58,389 nt of DNA from Thermoanaerobaculia bacterium. Its GTDB lineage: Bacteria; Acidobacteriota; Thermoanaerobaculia; UBA5066. The notes below the pieces were generated by a model that saw nothing but the letters and a program-made list of their open reading frames with translations, was not told where the DNA came from and did no database searches. The translations under genes and the position numbers were made by a program. Below, piece by piece: positions 51,283-58,389 of this stretch; position 1 is the first letter of the stretch, and every line of letters starts with the position of its first letter. The stretch lies in contig JAJVIN010000033.1 in NCBI GenBank assembly GCA_022071945.1, forward strand, positions 1 to 58,389, given 5' to 3'.

Positions 51283-53709
51283 ATGAAAGAGCTCGAGTCT
51301 CCAAAACCCGGCGCCCGCTTCCTCCCCCTGGTTCCCCTCAGGGACATGGTCGTTTTCCCGAGGATGATGGCCCCATTTGTCGTCGGGCGGGCCTCGTCCA
51401 TCGGCGCGCTCGAGGCGGCCCTGGCGAATCCCGAAAAGCAGATCTTCCTCTCGGCGCAAAAGGACCCGAAGGTCGACGAGCCCTCGGCTCCCGACATTCA
51501 CGAGCTGGGCGTGGTGGCCGCGGTGGTGCAGTCCCTGAGGCTCCCGAACGGGCACATCAAGGTGATGGTCGAGGGGATCCAGCGGGGCCGGATCCGGGGC
51601 TGGCACTCCGCTCCGGATCACCGGGGCGTCGTGGTCGAGAAGATCGACAGCCCCCCGCTCTCCGCTCCCGCGGGCTCCGAGATCTACGTCTACATGCAGA
51701 AGGTGCTCGGCGTCTTCGAGCAGTTCGCCAAGCTCTCGCACCAGCTGGCGTTCGAGGGGCTCCTCTCGTCGATCAAGCTCGATGACCCCGACACCTTCGC
51801 CGACACGCTCGCCGGGCACCTCCCGACCTCCATCGCGACCGCCGAAAAGCAGGCTCTCCTCGAGACGGTGAATCCGCTCGAGCGCCTCCAGAAGCTGCAG
51901 GACCTCCTCGAGATCGAGATCGAGAAGATCAACATCGACAGGCGCATCAACAACAAGGTCAAAAAGCAGATGGAGCGCGCCCAGAAGGAGTACTACCTCA
52001 ACGAGAAGATCAAGGCGATCCATCAGGAGCTCGGCAAGAAGGACGACAAGTCCGACGAGATCGAGGAGCTGCGCGACAAGATCGAGAAGGCCGGGATGCC
52101 CAAGGAGGTCAAGGAGAAGGCGATGGCCGAGCTCAAGCGGCTCGAGGCCATGCCGAATGTCTCCGCCGAGGCGACCGTCTCCCGCAACTACATCGACTGG
52201 CTCGTCTCCGTTCCCTGGAAGAAGGCGACGAAGGAGATGCGGGACATCAAGCACGCCGAGAGGATCCTCAACGAGGACCACTTCGGCCTCGAGAAGATCA
52301 AGGAGCGCATCCTCGAGTTCCTCGCGGTCCGGCAGCTCGTCACCGAGACGAAGGGGTCGATCCTCTGTTTCGTCGGGCCTCCGGGAGTGGGGAAGACCTC
52401 CCTCGCCAAGAGCATCGCCAAGTCGCTCAATCGCAAGTTCGTGAGGCTCTCGCTCGGCGGCGTAAGAGACGAGGCCGAGATCCGCGGGCACCGCCGGACG
52501 TACATCGGGGCGTTCCCGGGCCAGATCATCCAGCTGATGAAGAAGGCTGGCACGGTCAATCCCGTCTTTCTCCTCGACGAGGTCGACAAGATGTCGATGG
52601 ACTTCCGTGGCGATCCCTCGTCGGCTCTCCTCGAGGTCCTCGACCCCGAGCAGAACAACTCGTTCGTCGACCACTACCTCGACGTCGAGTACGACCTGTC
52701 GAAGGTCATGTTCATCGCCACGGCGAACGTCGTCCACCCGATCCCGCCGGCGCTGAAGGACAGGATGGAGATCATCCAGCTTTCGGGATACACGCCGAAC
52801 GAGAAGCTCGCGATCGCCAAGCAGTTCCTGCTCCCCAAGCAGATGAAGGAGAACGGGCTCGCGGTCGAGCAGGCGACCTTCGACGACGCGGCGATCTATG
52901 GGCTGATCGAGAGCTACACGCGCGAGGCCGGCGTGAGGAACCTCGAGCGCGAGATCGCCTCGGTCTGCCGGAAGATCGCCAGGAAGATCGTCGGAAACGA
53001 TGTCACGGGGCCCGTGAACGTGGTCGGGCCCAAGCTCCACGAGTTCCTGGGCAAGCCGAAATTCAGGCTGAGCCGCAAGGGCGAGAAGGCCGAGACGGGG
53101 CTGGCGACGGGTCTTGCGTGGACGGAAGCGGGCGGCGACGTCTTGCACGTGGAGACCACGTTGATGAGGGGCAAGGGGAACCTGGTCCTCACGGGCCAGC
53201 TGGGCGACGTGATGCAGGAATCCGCCCGCGCGGCGCTCTCTTATGTCCGCACGAGAGCCGAGATCTTCGGGGCCGAGGCCGACTTTTACGAGAAGCAGGA
53301 CATACACGTTCACGTGCCCGAGGGAGCGATTCCGAAAGACGGCCCCTCCGCCGGGATCACGATGGCGACCTCGATCCTGTCCGCGGTGACGAAGTTCCCG
53401 GTGCGCAAGGATGTCGCGATGACGGGGGAGATCACGCTGCGCGGCAAGGTCTTGCCGGTCGGCGGGATCAAGGAGAAGCTCCTGGCCGCCTATCGGGCCG
53501 GGATCACGACGCTCGTGCTGCCGAAGGAAAACGAGAAGGATCTGGATGAGATTCCAGAGGAGATCCGGAACGTCGTCGAGTTCCACCTCGTCGAGGATGT
53601 CGACGAGGTTCTGCGGCTGGCCCTCGAGGGGGTGCCGCAGGTCGCCGTCGCCAAGGAGATCACACCCCCCGATGAAGGGAAGGTCCCTTCCGGAAACATG
53701 GCCCACTGA
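51283..53709 (+). CDS. lon: ATP-dependent protease Lon
   Basis: This 808-residue cytoplasmic protease consists of an N-terminal substrate-binding LON domain (about 1-210), a coiled coil (about 210-280), AAA+ with Walker A GPPGVGKT at 365-372, and a C-terminal Ser/Lys protease domain. The catalytic dyad is Ser689 in DGPSAG and Lys732 in GGIKEK. The ATG at 51283 has GAGGTGG 7 bases upstream, better than the in-frame GTG three codons earlier. A strong GC hairpin follows the stop. Confidence 0.97.
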   Translation: MKELESPKPGARFLPLVPLRDMVVFPRMMAPFVVGRASSIGALEAALANPEKQIFLSAQKDPKVDEPSAPDIHELGVVAAVVQSLRLPNGHIKVMVEGIQRGRIRGWHSAPDHRGVVVEKIDSPPLSAPAGSEIYVYMQKVLGVFEQFAKLSHQLAFEGLLSSIKLDDPDTFADTLAGHLPTSIATAEKQALLETVNPLERLQKLQDLLEIEIEKINIDRRINNKVKKQMERAQKEYYLNEKIKAIHQELGKKDDKSDEIEELRDKIEKAGMPKEVKEKAMAELKRLEAMPNVSAEATVSRNYIDWLVSVPWKKATKEMRDIKHAERILNEDHFGLEKIKERILEFLAVRQLVTETKGSILCFVGPPGVGKTSLAKSIAKSLNRKFVRLSLGGVRDEAEIRGHRRTYIGAFPGQIIQLMKKAGTVNPVFLLDEVDKMSMDFRGDPSSALLEVLDPEQNNSFVDHYLDVEYDLSKVMFIATANVVHPIPPALKDRMEIIQLSGYTPNEKLAIAKQFLLPKQMKENGLAVEQATFDDAAIYGLIESYTREAGVRNLEREIASVCRKIARKIVGNDVTGPVNVVGPKLHEFLGKPKFRLSRKGEKAETGLATGLAWTEAGGDVLHVETTLMRGKGNLVLTGQLGDVMQESARAALSYVRTRAEIFGAEADFYEKQDIHVHVPEGAIPKDGPSAGITMATSILSAVTKFPVRKDVAMTGEITLRGKVLPVGGIKEKLLAAYRAGITTLVLPKENEKDLDEIPEEIRNVVEFHLVEDVDEVLRLALEGVPQVAVAKEITPPDEGKVPSGNMAH

Positions 53710-53723
53710 CCCTACGAGGTGGA

Positions 53724-53752
53724 CCCCGGCCTCTGTTGACTTGAGGCCGGGG
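53724..53752. other. Strong hairpin after lon
   Basis: A perfect 10-bp stem CCCCGGCCTC/GAGGCCGGGG with a 9-base loop lies 15 bp after the lon stop. It is followed by AAAAA rather than T residues, so it is not a canonical terminator for lon, though it could still protect or process the mRNA end. Confidence 0.6.
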
Positions 53753-53831
53753 AAAAAGCCCCCCAGATGAGCCGGCCTCCTCCCCCGAGGGACCCCCTCG
53801 CGGGAGAGGCGGGCCGCCAGCCCTGACAAAA

Positions 53832-54533
53832 GTGAAGACACCCTCCCGTCGATCCGTGCCAAAGCCTGGCGACGTCGTCGCACCGACGTCGCGTGCCAGT
53901 CTTCGCCTGCCCGTGCGCTTCGTCCTGCCCGCCCACGAGCCGGGCCAGCGTCCCGTGCCTCCGCTTCCGTTCCTCGCGGTTCTTGGACGTTCCAACGTGG
54001 GGAAGTCGAGCCTGCTGAATGCCGTTCTGGGCGTGAAGGTCGCGAAGGTCTCCCAGAGCCCGGGCCGGACGCAGGCCCTGTACTGGTACAGGGTGGGGGA
54101 GGAATTCGACCTGGTCGACTGTCCGGGCTACGGGTACGCGAAGACGGGCCTGAAAGAGCGGGAAGCCTTCGCGGATCTGATCGAAACGCTCCTCACGGCG
54201 CCGCCGCCCCCCGCGCTGGCCTTGCTCCTCGTGGACGGAAGGCACGAGCCCCAGGCATCCGATCAGTCGATGGCTCTGTTCTTGCGGAACCACGGAATCC
54301 CTGTCGTGGTGGCGGCCACGAAATGGGACGCGGTCAAACCGTCCCTGAGGGTTCGCCAAAAACGAGCCCTCGAGACCGAATACGGTCCCTCCTGTGACGC
54401 TTTCCTTTGTGTTTCGGCGGAAACAGGAGAGAATCTGAAATCCCTTTTGAATCTGATCCGGAGTCGCCTCTCATCTCCGGCGTTCCCTCCCAGGGAAGAG
54501 GACCAGTTCAAGAAGCCAATCCAGGAGTCCTGA
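53832..54533 (+). CDS. engB: Ribosome-assembly GTPase EngB (YsxC/YihA)
   Basis: This 233-residue GTPase is needed for 50S subunit maturation. The G motifs are G1 [10 protein letters not shown]2 region GRTQAL, G3 DCPGYGYA, G4 ATKWD and G5 VSAETGE. There is an N-terminal extension of about 30 residues. The start is GTG at 53832 without a strong ribosome site. Its stop overlaps the rho start by one base (TGATG). Confidence 0.94.
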   Translation: MKTPSRRSVPKPGDVVAPTSRASLRLPVRFVLPAHEPGQRPVPPLPFLAVLGRSNVGKSSLLNAVLGVKVAKVSQSPGRTQALYWYRVGEEFDLVDCPGYGYAKTGLKEREAFADLIETLLTAPPPPALALLLVDGRHEPQASDQSMALFLRNHGIPVVVAATKWDAVKPSLRVRQKRALETEYGPSCDAFLCVSAETGENLKSLLNLIRSRLSSPAFPPREEDQFKKPIQES

Positions 54534-55894
54534 TGCCTCGTCGAAAAGTCCCCGGTGTTGACTATGGCGCCCCCGCGATCGATCCGCGGGAGCTACCGGC
54601 TGATGTGGAAGAGCCCGCCGTGGTAGCGGCTCCGACGGAGCCGATGCTCGATATCCGTACGCTGCACAACCACTCGATGCCCCAGCTTCTGAGGATCGCG
54701 AGCGAGCTCGAGGTGGAAGCCGCCGCATCGCTCAGAAAGCAGGAGTTGATCTTCAAGATCCTGCAGGCTCAGACCGAGCGGCTGGGTCTCATCTTCTCCG
54801 AGGGGGTTCTGGAAGTGCTGCCGGACGGTTTCGGCTTTCTCCGGGCTCCGGAGTACAACTACCTTGCCGGTCCGGACGACATCTACGTGTCGCCCTCCCA
54901 GATCCGGAAGTTTGGCCTCCGAACGGGGGACACGATTTCCGGACAGATCCGGCCCCCGAAGGACGGAGAGCGCTACTTCGCCCTCATAAAGGTCGAGGCG
55001 GTCAATTTCGAGCATCCCGACATCGCGCGGGAGAAGATTCTGTTCGACAACCTGACGCCGCTCTACCCTCAGGAGCGGATCCGGCTCGAGGTGCCCACGA
55101 ATCTTTCGTCGCGAGTCCTCGATCTCGTGGCGCCGATTGGCAAGGGGCAGCGCGGCCTGATCGTGGCGCCTCCGAGAACCGGCAAGACGATGCTCCTGCA
55201 GGCGCTGGCGAACTCGATCACGACGAATCACCCCGAGATCACGCTGATCGTTCTCTTGATCGACGAACGTCCGGAGGAAGTCACGGACATGCAGCGGTCG
55301 GTGAAGGGTGAGGTGATCTCGTCGACGTTCGACGAGCCCGCGACCCGCCACGTCCAGGTGGCCGAGATGGTCATCGAGAAGGCGAAGCGGCTCGTGGAAC
55401 ACAAGCGGGACGTGGTCATCCTTCTCGACTCGATCACGCGCCTGGCGCGGGCGTACAACACGACGTGTCCGCCGTCGGGCAAGGTGCTTTCGGGCGGCGT
55501 CGACGCCAATGCGCTCCAGAAGCCGAAGCGGTTTTTCGGAGCGGCGCGGAACATCGAGGAAGGCGGGTCGTTGACGATCATGGCCACGGCCCTGATCGAC
55601 ACCGGTTCGCGGATGGACGACGTGATCTTCGAGGAGTTCAAGGGAACCGGGAACATGGAAGTCCACCTCGACCGCAAGCTGGTCGACCGGCGCGTTTTCC
55701 CTGCGCTCGACATCAACAAGTCGGGCACGAGAAAAGAAGAGCTTCTGCTCGACAAGGCGGAGCTCAACCGCGTCTGGATTCTCAGGAAGGTGCTGAATCC
55801 GCTGAGCACGGTGGAGGCGATGGAGCTTCTGATCGAGCGTCTCGACCGGACGAAGTCAAACGGCGAGTTCCTGCAGTCGATGAGCGCGGGCTAA
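54533..55894 (+). CDS. rho: Transcription termination factor Rho
   Basis: This 453-residue hexameric RNA-dependent ATPase has a Rho N-terminal helical domain ([15 protein letters not shown]), the OB-fold RNA site ([15 protein letters not shown]) and Walker A APPRTGKT. The Q/R-loop regions ([29 protein letters not shown]) are present. The ATG lies in TGATG, overlapping the engB stop, with AGGAG 7 bases upstream. The longer frame inside engB is rejected. The length is slightly above E. coli Rho (419) because of an N-terminal extension. Confidence 0.97.
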   Translation: MPRRKVPGVDYGAPAIDPRELPADVEEPAVVAAPTEPMLDIRTLHNHSMPQLLRIASELEVEAAASLRKQELIFKILQAQTERLGLIFSEGVLEVLPDGFGFLRAPEYNYLAGPDDIYVSPSQIRKFGLRTGDTISGQIRPPKDGERYFALIKVEAVNFEHPDIAREKILFDNLTPLYPQERIRLEVPTNLSSRVLDLVAPIGKGQRGLIVAPPRTGKTMLLQALANSITTNHPEITLIVLLIDERPEEVTDMQRSVKGEVISSTFDEPATRHVQVAEMVIEKAKRLVEHKRDVVILLDSITRLARAYNTTCPPSGKVLSGGVDANALQKPKRFFGAARNIEEGGSLTIMATALIDTGSRMDDVIFEEFKGTGNMEVHLDRKLVDRRVFPALDINKSGTRKEELLLDKAELNRVWILRKVLNPLSTVEAMELLIERLDRTKSNGEFLQSMSAG

Positions 55895-55913
55895 CCCAAG
55901 TTCCGCAGTTCGA

Positions 55914-55948
55914 GGGGTGTGGTCATTTGTTTTCAATGACTTCACCCC
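55914..55948. repeat. Stem-loop between rho and the Y1 transposase gene
   Basis: GGGGTG-tg-GTCATT, a 7-base TGTTTTC loop, then AATGAC-tt-CACCCC form a 12-bp stem with a symmetric 2-base internal mismatch. It is 19 bp after the rho stop. It could be the rho 3-prime-end hairpin, but RAYT genes are often flanked by REP-like hairpins, so it may belong to the transposase. It does not resemble the composite repeat. Confidence 0.6.
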
Positions 55949-56018
55949 AGAAGTCGGCACTACATTTCCGGTGAGAGCCCGTTACAGGGACAGGCAATCT
56001 CTATGGTAAGATCCGCTG

Positions 56019-56990
56019 ATGAGAAGGGCGAGGGCGTTCTTGCAGGACGGGTCCCAGGCGGGCTTCTATCACTGCCTGTCCCGGGTCGTCGATCGGAGGT
56101 TCATCATGGGGGACCCCGAGAAAGAGACCTTCCGGAGAATTCTCCGCCAGTGCGAGACCTTTTACGGCCTGAGGGTTTTGACCTACTGCATCATGTCGAA
56201 CCATTTCCACCTGCTGGTGCTGGTTCCGGAGCCGAAGGAACTCGATGAAGGTGAAATCCTCGAGAGGGTTGCCGCACTCTACTCGCCGAAGTTCGTGGCA
56301 GGCCTTCGAAGCGACCTCGACGCCTTCCGGCAGAGAGGCCTGGAAGACTCCGCGCGGGACCTTCTCGCTTCGTTCACCCGAAGGATGTGGAATCTCAGCA
56401 ACTTCATGAAGTCGCTCAAGCAGCGCTTCTCGAGCTTCTACAACCGCAATCACGACAGGTCGGGGACTCTGTGGGAAGAGCGCTTCCGCAGCATCCTCGT
56501 CGAGGGCGAAGACCGCGCCCTCCTCACGATGGCCCTCTACATCGACCTGAATCCGATCCGTGCAGGAATCGTCACCGATCCCGCCGAGTACCGCTTCTGC
56601 GGCTACGGAGAAGCCGTTGGGGGCGGCGAAGCCGCGCGGGAAGGTCTCCGGAGCCTCGTCTCATGGCGGGTGGGATCGTGGAAGACCGTGCAGGCGGAAT
56701 ACCGGCGACTCCTGTACTCAACCGGGGAAGAGACCACGGTTCGACGGGGATTCACGAGGGAGGAAGCCGCCGCCGTGGAGGCTCGAGAAGGTCACCTGCC
56801 TGCTGGCGCGATTCTTCGTCACCGCATCCGCCACTTCTCGGAGGGCGTGATCCTGGGGAGCCGCTCGTTCATCGACGGATGGCTGCAAAGGAATCGCTGG
56901 CGATTCGGCGAGCGCTCGATCTCCAGCGGGTCGGACCGGCGCCTCCCGGATCTCGCCAGACTGGGGCTCTTGCGAGCCGCGCCAGCTTGA
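56019..56990 (+). CDS. REP-associated tyrosine transposase (RAYT, Y1/HUH family)
   Basis: This 323-residue protein has the IS200-type Y1 core: an HUH motif His62-Phe-His64 in SNHFHLLVLV and a probable nucleophile Tyr141 in FSSFYNRNHDRSG. The typical GTLWEERFRS and ALYIDLNPIRAGIV motifs follow. The C-terminal 90 residues form the extra domain often seen in single-copy RAYTs. Such enzymes are usually not within mobile elements but act on REP hairpins scattered in the genome. No terminal repeats are found around it. The ATG is taken from the start of the conserved N-terminus. Confidence 0.88.
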   Translation: MRRARAFLQDGSQAGFYHCLSRVVDRRFIMGDPEKETFRRILRQCETFYGLRVLTYCIMSNHFHLLVLVPEPKELDEGEILERVAALYSPKFVAGLRSDLDAFRQRGLEDSARDLLASFTRRMWNLSNFMKSLKQRFSSFYNRNHDRSGTLWEERFRSILVEGEDRALLTMALYIDLNPIRAGIVTDPAEYRFCGYGEAVGGGEAAREGLRSLVSWRVGSWKTVQAEYRRLLYSTGEETTVRRGFTREEAAAVEAREGHLPAGAILRHRIRHFSEGVILGSRSFIDGWLQRNRWRFGERSISSGSDRRLPDLARLGLLRAAPA

Positions 56991-57125
56991 AGCCGGAGCG
57001 GGATCGTGCTGTGGATCCTGCGTCCCAGGGGGCCTCGTTTCCGGCCTCAACGACTCCCGGGTGCTAGCATTCCGAGTCTCGAACGTGATGATGGAGAAAC
57101 TCGCCCTCCACCAGGAGTACTGACG

Positions 57126-58025
57126 GTGGCCTTTTCCGATCGCGGCACCTACCGCTTGCACTTCGAGACGAGGGGTCCCGCTGACGCCCGTGACCTCCTT
57201 CTCGTGATGGGAATGGGGTTCTCCTCTAGAGCCTGGGCAGGCCTGCCCGACCGCCTGGCGGAGAGGTTCCGGGTCATCACTTTTGACAACCGGGGGACAG
57301 GTCGCTCCACCAGGGGCCGCGGCTCTTTCCGCATCCGAGACCTCGCCGCGGACGCGGCCGCGGTTCTCGACGCCGCCGGTGCCTCCAACGCCCTCGTCTT
57401 TGGTATCTCCATGGGGGGGATGGTCGCCCTCGAGCTCGCGCTCCGACACCCGGAGAAGGTCAACGCCCTCGTTCTCGGGTGCACGTTTGCCGGCTGGCTG
57501 GGCAGCCGGAAGCCGTCACCGGGGGCCTTGCGCGATCTCCTCGTCGCCAACGTCTCGTTCCGGGGAATGAAGGCCCGCTCTCTTGCTCGGCTCCTCGTCT
57601 CCCCGGACTACTATCGGTCCCGGCCCGATGAGTTCGCTGCCTGGCTGAAGACAGTCGAGTACGGCGGTCCCTGGCTTGGAGCTCTCCAGTCCAGGGCGAT
57701 CGCCCTCCACCACACCGACCCGCGCCTGTCGGAGATTCGGGTCCCGACTCTCGTCCTGACTGGGGATCAGGACCAGCTGGTCCCGCCGGAGAACTCCCGC
57801 CGCCTCGTGCGCCGAATTCCCGGAGCAGAGCTCGTCGAGATCACAGGGGCGGGCCATTGTTTCCCCCTCGAGCGTCCAGCGGACACCTTGAAAGTCCTTG
57901 TGGACTTCTTCGATTCCACGGGGACCCAGAGAAGGGCCGGCTCGGAGTCCTCATCGGGGCTCGCCGCTCCATTCTGGGCCCGCGGGCTCAGCCAGGCGGT
58001 CGCTCTTCCGCAGCGAGTCCGGTGA
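57126..58025 (+). CDS. Alpha/beta hydrolase
   Basis: This 299-residue soluble hydrolase has an oxyanion region VMGMGFSSRAW, the nucleophile elbow GISMGGM, the acid in TGDQDQLVP and the base in GAGHCFPLE. The fold is that of the MhpC/BioH-type esterases, and the substrate is not predictable. The GTG at 57126 has AGGAG 9 bases upstream; a frame extension to 57006 has a less protein-like composition. The C-terminal 40 residues after the His are unusual and may be unstructured. Confidence 0.85.
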   Translation: MAFSDRGTYRLHFETRGPADARDLLLVMGMGFSSRAWAGLPDRLAERFRVITFDNRGTGRSTRGRGSFRIRDLAADAAAVLDAAGASNALVFGISMGGMVALELALRHPEKVNALVLGCTFAGWLGSRKPSPGALRDLLVANVSFRGMKARSLARLLVSPDYYRSRPDEFAAWLKTVEYGGPWLGALQSRAIALHHTDPRLSEIRVPTLVLTGDQDQLVPPENSRRLVRRIPGAELVEITGAGHCFPLERPADTLKVLVDFFDSTGTQRRAGSESSSGLAAPFWARGLSQAVALPQRVR

Positions 58026-58389
58026 AGGGAAGCCACCCCGCGCCATTCGCCTGCAGCTCGCGGAGACAAGTTCTTGAATATGAATGACCTCAAGCCGGCC
58101 GGAGTCGTCGGGCAGGGCTTCCTGTGGAGCGAAGCGCGCCTCCATCCCATGCACATCAGCGGGCTGTGGATCCTTCGACCCCCAGCGGGTGAAGAACGAG
58201 AGTGGAGCCACCGCCTGTTCGAATCGTTTTCCCGCTACCGCGAGGCTGTTCCGCCCTTCAATCCTTCAACGCTCGCCAGAAGTGATCCACGTGTGCTCGT
58301 GAGAAGTGATCCACCCGTGTAGAGAGGGTTCTGATCAGCATCATCCGCCGAAGGCGCCTGAGGCGGGTCGACAGGACGGCCAGGGAATC
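58026..58389. other. Non-coding end of window with possible insertion-sequence terminus
   Basis: After the hydrolase stop no convincing gene is seen for 364 bp. Two direct repeats AGAAGTGATCCAC lie at 58278-58290 and 58302-58314, 24 bp apart. This type of repeated GTGATCCAC motif recalls the ends of some IS21-group elements, whose transposase gene would lie beyond the window. The open frame at 58326-58389 is too short to judge. The call is from memory of such ends. Confidence 0.4.

Noticed and set aside
53724-53752. Intrinsic terminator after lon
   Set aside because: The hairpin is followed by A residues, not T, on the lon strand; it is listed only as a hairpin.
51169-53883. Long open frame of about 900 codons antisense to lon
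   Set aside because: It mirrors the codon structure of lon in a GC-rich genome, and its product is low-complexity and rich in Arg, Asp, Leu and Val with no family resemblance.
58074-58322. 82-codon open frame near the window end
   Set aside because: It begins without a ribosome site, runs through the GTGATCCAC direct repeats and has no family resemblance.

Overview
The window is 58.4 kb of high-GC bacterial chromosome, densely coded on both strands. No rRNA, prophage or CRISPR array is visible, and there is one tRNA gene. The order tRNA-Leu, tig, clpP, clpX, lon, engB, rho, together with secreted proteases ending in cysteine-bearing SLH-like repeats, a TMTC-like TPR glycosyltransferase, an OxyR/AhpC/AhpD module and GTG starts at many genes, suggests an Acidobacteriota-like bacterium. 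That assignment is inferred from gene content only and is not proven.

Layout. 0.2-5.5 kb: a membrane TPR glycosyltransferase, then a membrane protein translationally coupled to glycogen debranching enzyme GlgX. 5.8-8.4 kb: a peroxide-defence block in which dps, ahpD and ahpC run leftward, diverging from oxyR, with a textbook OxyR half-site (ATAG-N7-CTAT) just before the oxyR start. 8.7-16.6 kb: a secreted DinB-like protein, an S9-type hydrolase, a four-PAS hybrid histidine kinase with receiver and Hpt domains, and an M28 peptidase with SLH-like repeats. 16.7-22.7 kb: a PaoABC-like exported molybdenum hydroxylase (2Fe-2S, Mo and FAD/4Fe-4S subunits) diverging from its maturation genes mocA and xdhC. 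22.9-27.7 kb: an accessory stretch with a VapBC toxin-antitoxin pair, a DUF6402-like protein with a small membrane partner, a DEDD exonuclease and a class V aminotransferase. 27.8-36.6 kb: housekeeping genes (fbaB, prmC-murA-HIT-slt, a SurA-like chaperone, rsmI) and a membrane PAS-receiver protein lacking any kinase. 36.6-47.7 kb: a three-gene ABC-2 exporter, a giant S8 protease, a lipoprotein-like secreted protein, wecB and a GT2-like glycosyltransferase. 47.8-55.9 kb: the proteostasis cluster and rho. 56-58.4 kb: a REP-associated (Y1) transposase, an alpha/beta hydrolase and a possible insertion-sequence end at the window edge.

The least explained signals are repeats. A composite palindromic element of about 140-200 bp occurs four times between genes (1-118, 5592-5732, 8433-8632, 22664-22864). 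Short in-frame tandem repeats built on TTGGCGCGCCA sit inside two unrelated proteins (1497-1541 and 33405-33458), and a different 15-bp in-frame repeat sits in the GT2-like gene. A RAYT-type transposase is also present in the window, but no direct link between it and these repeats can be shown from sequence alone.
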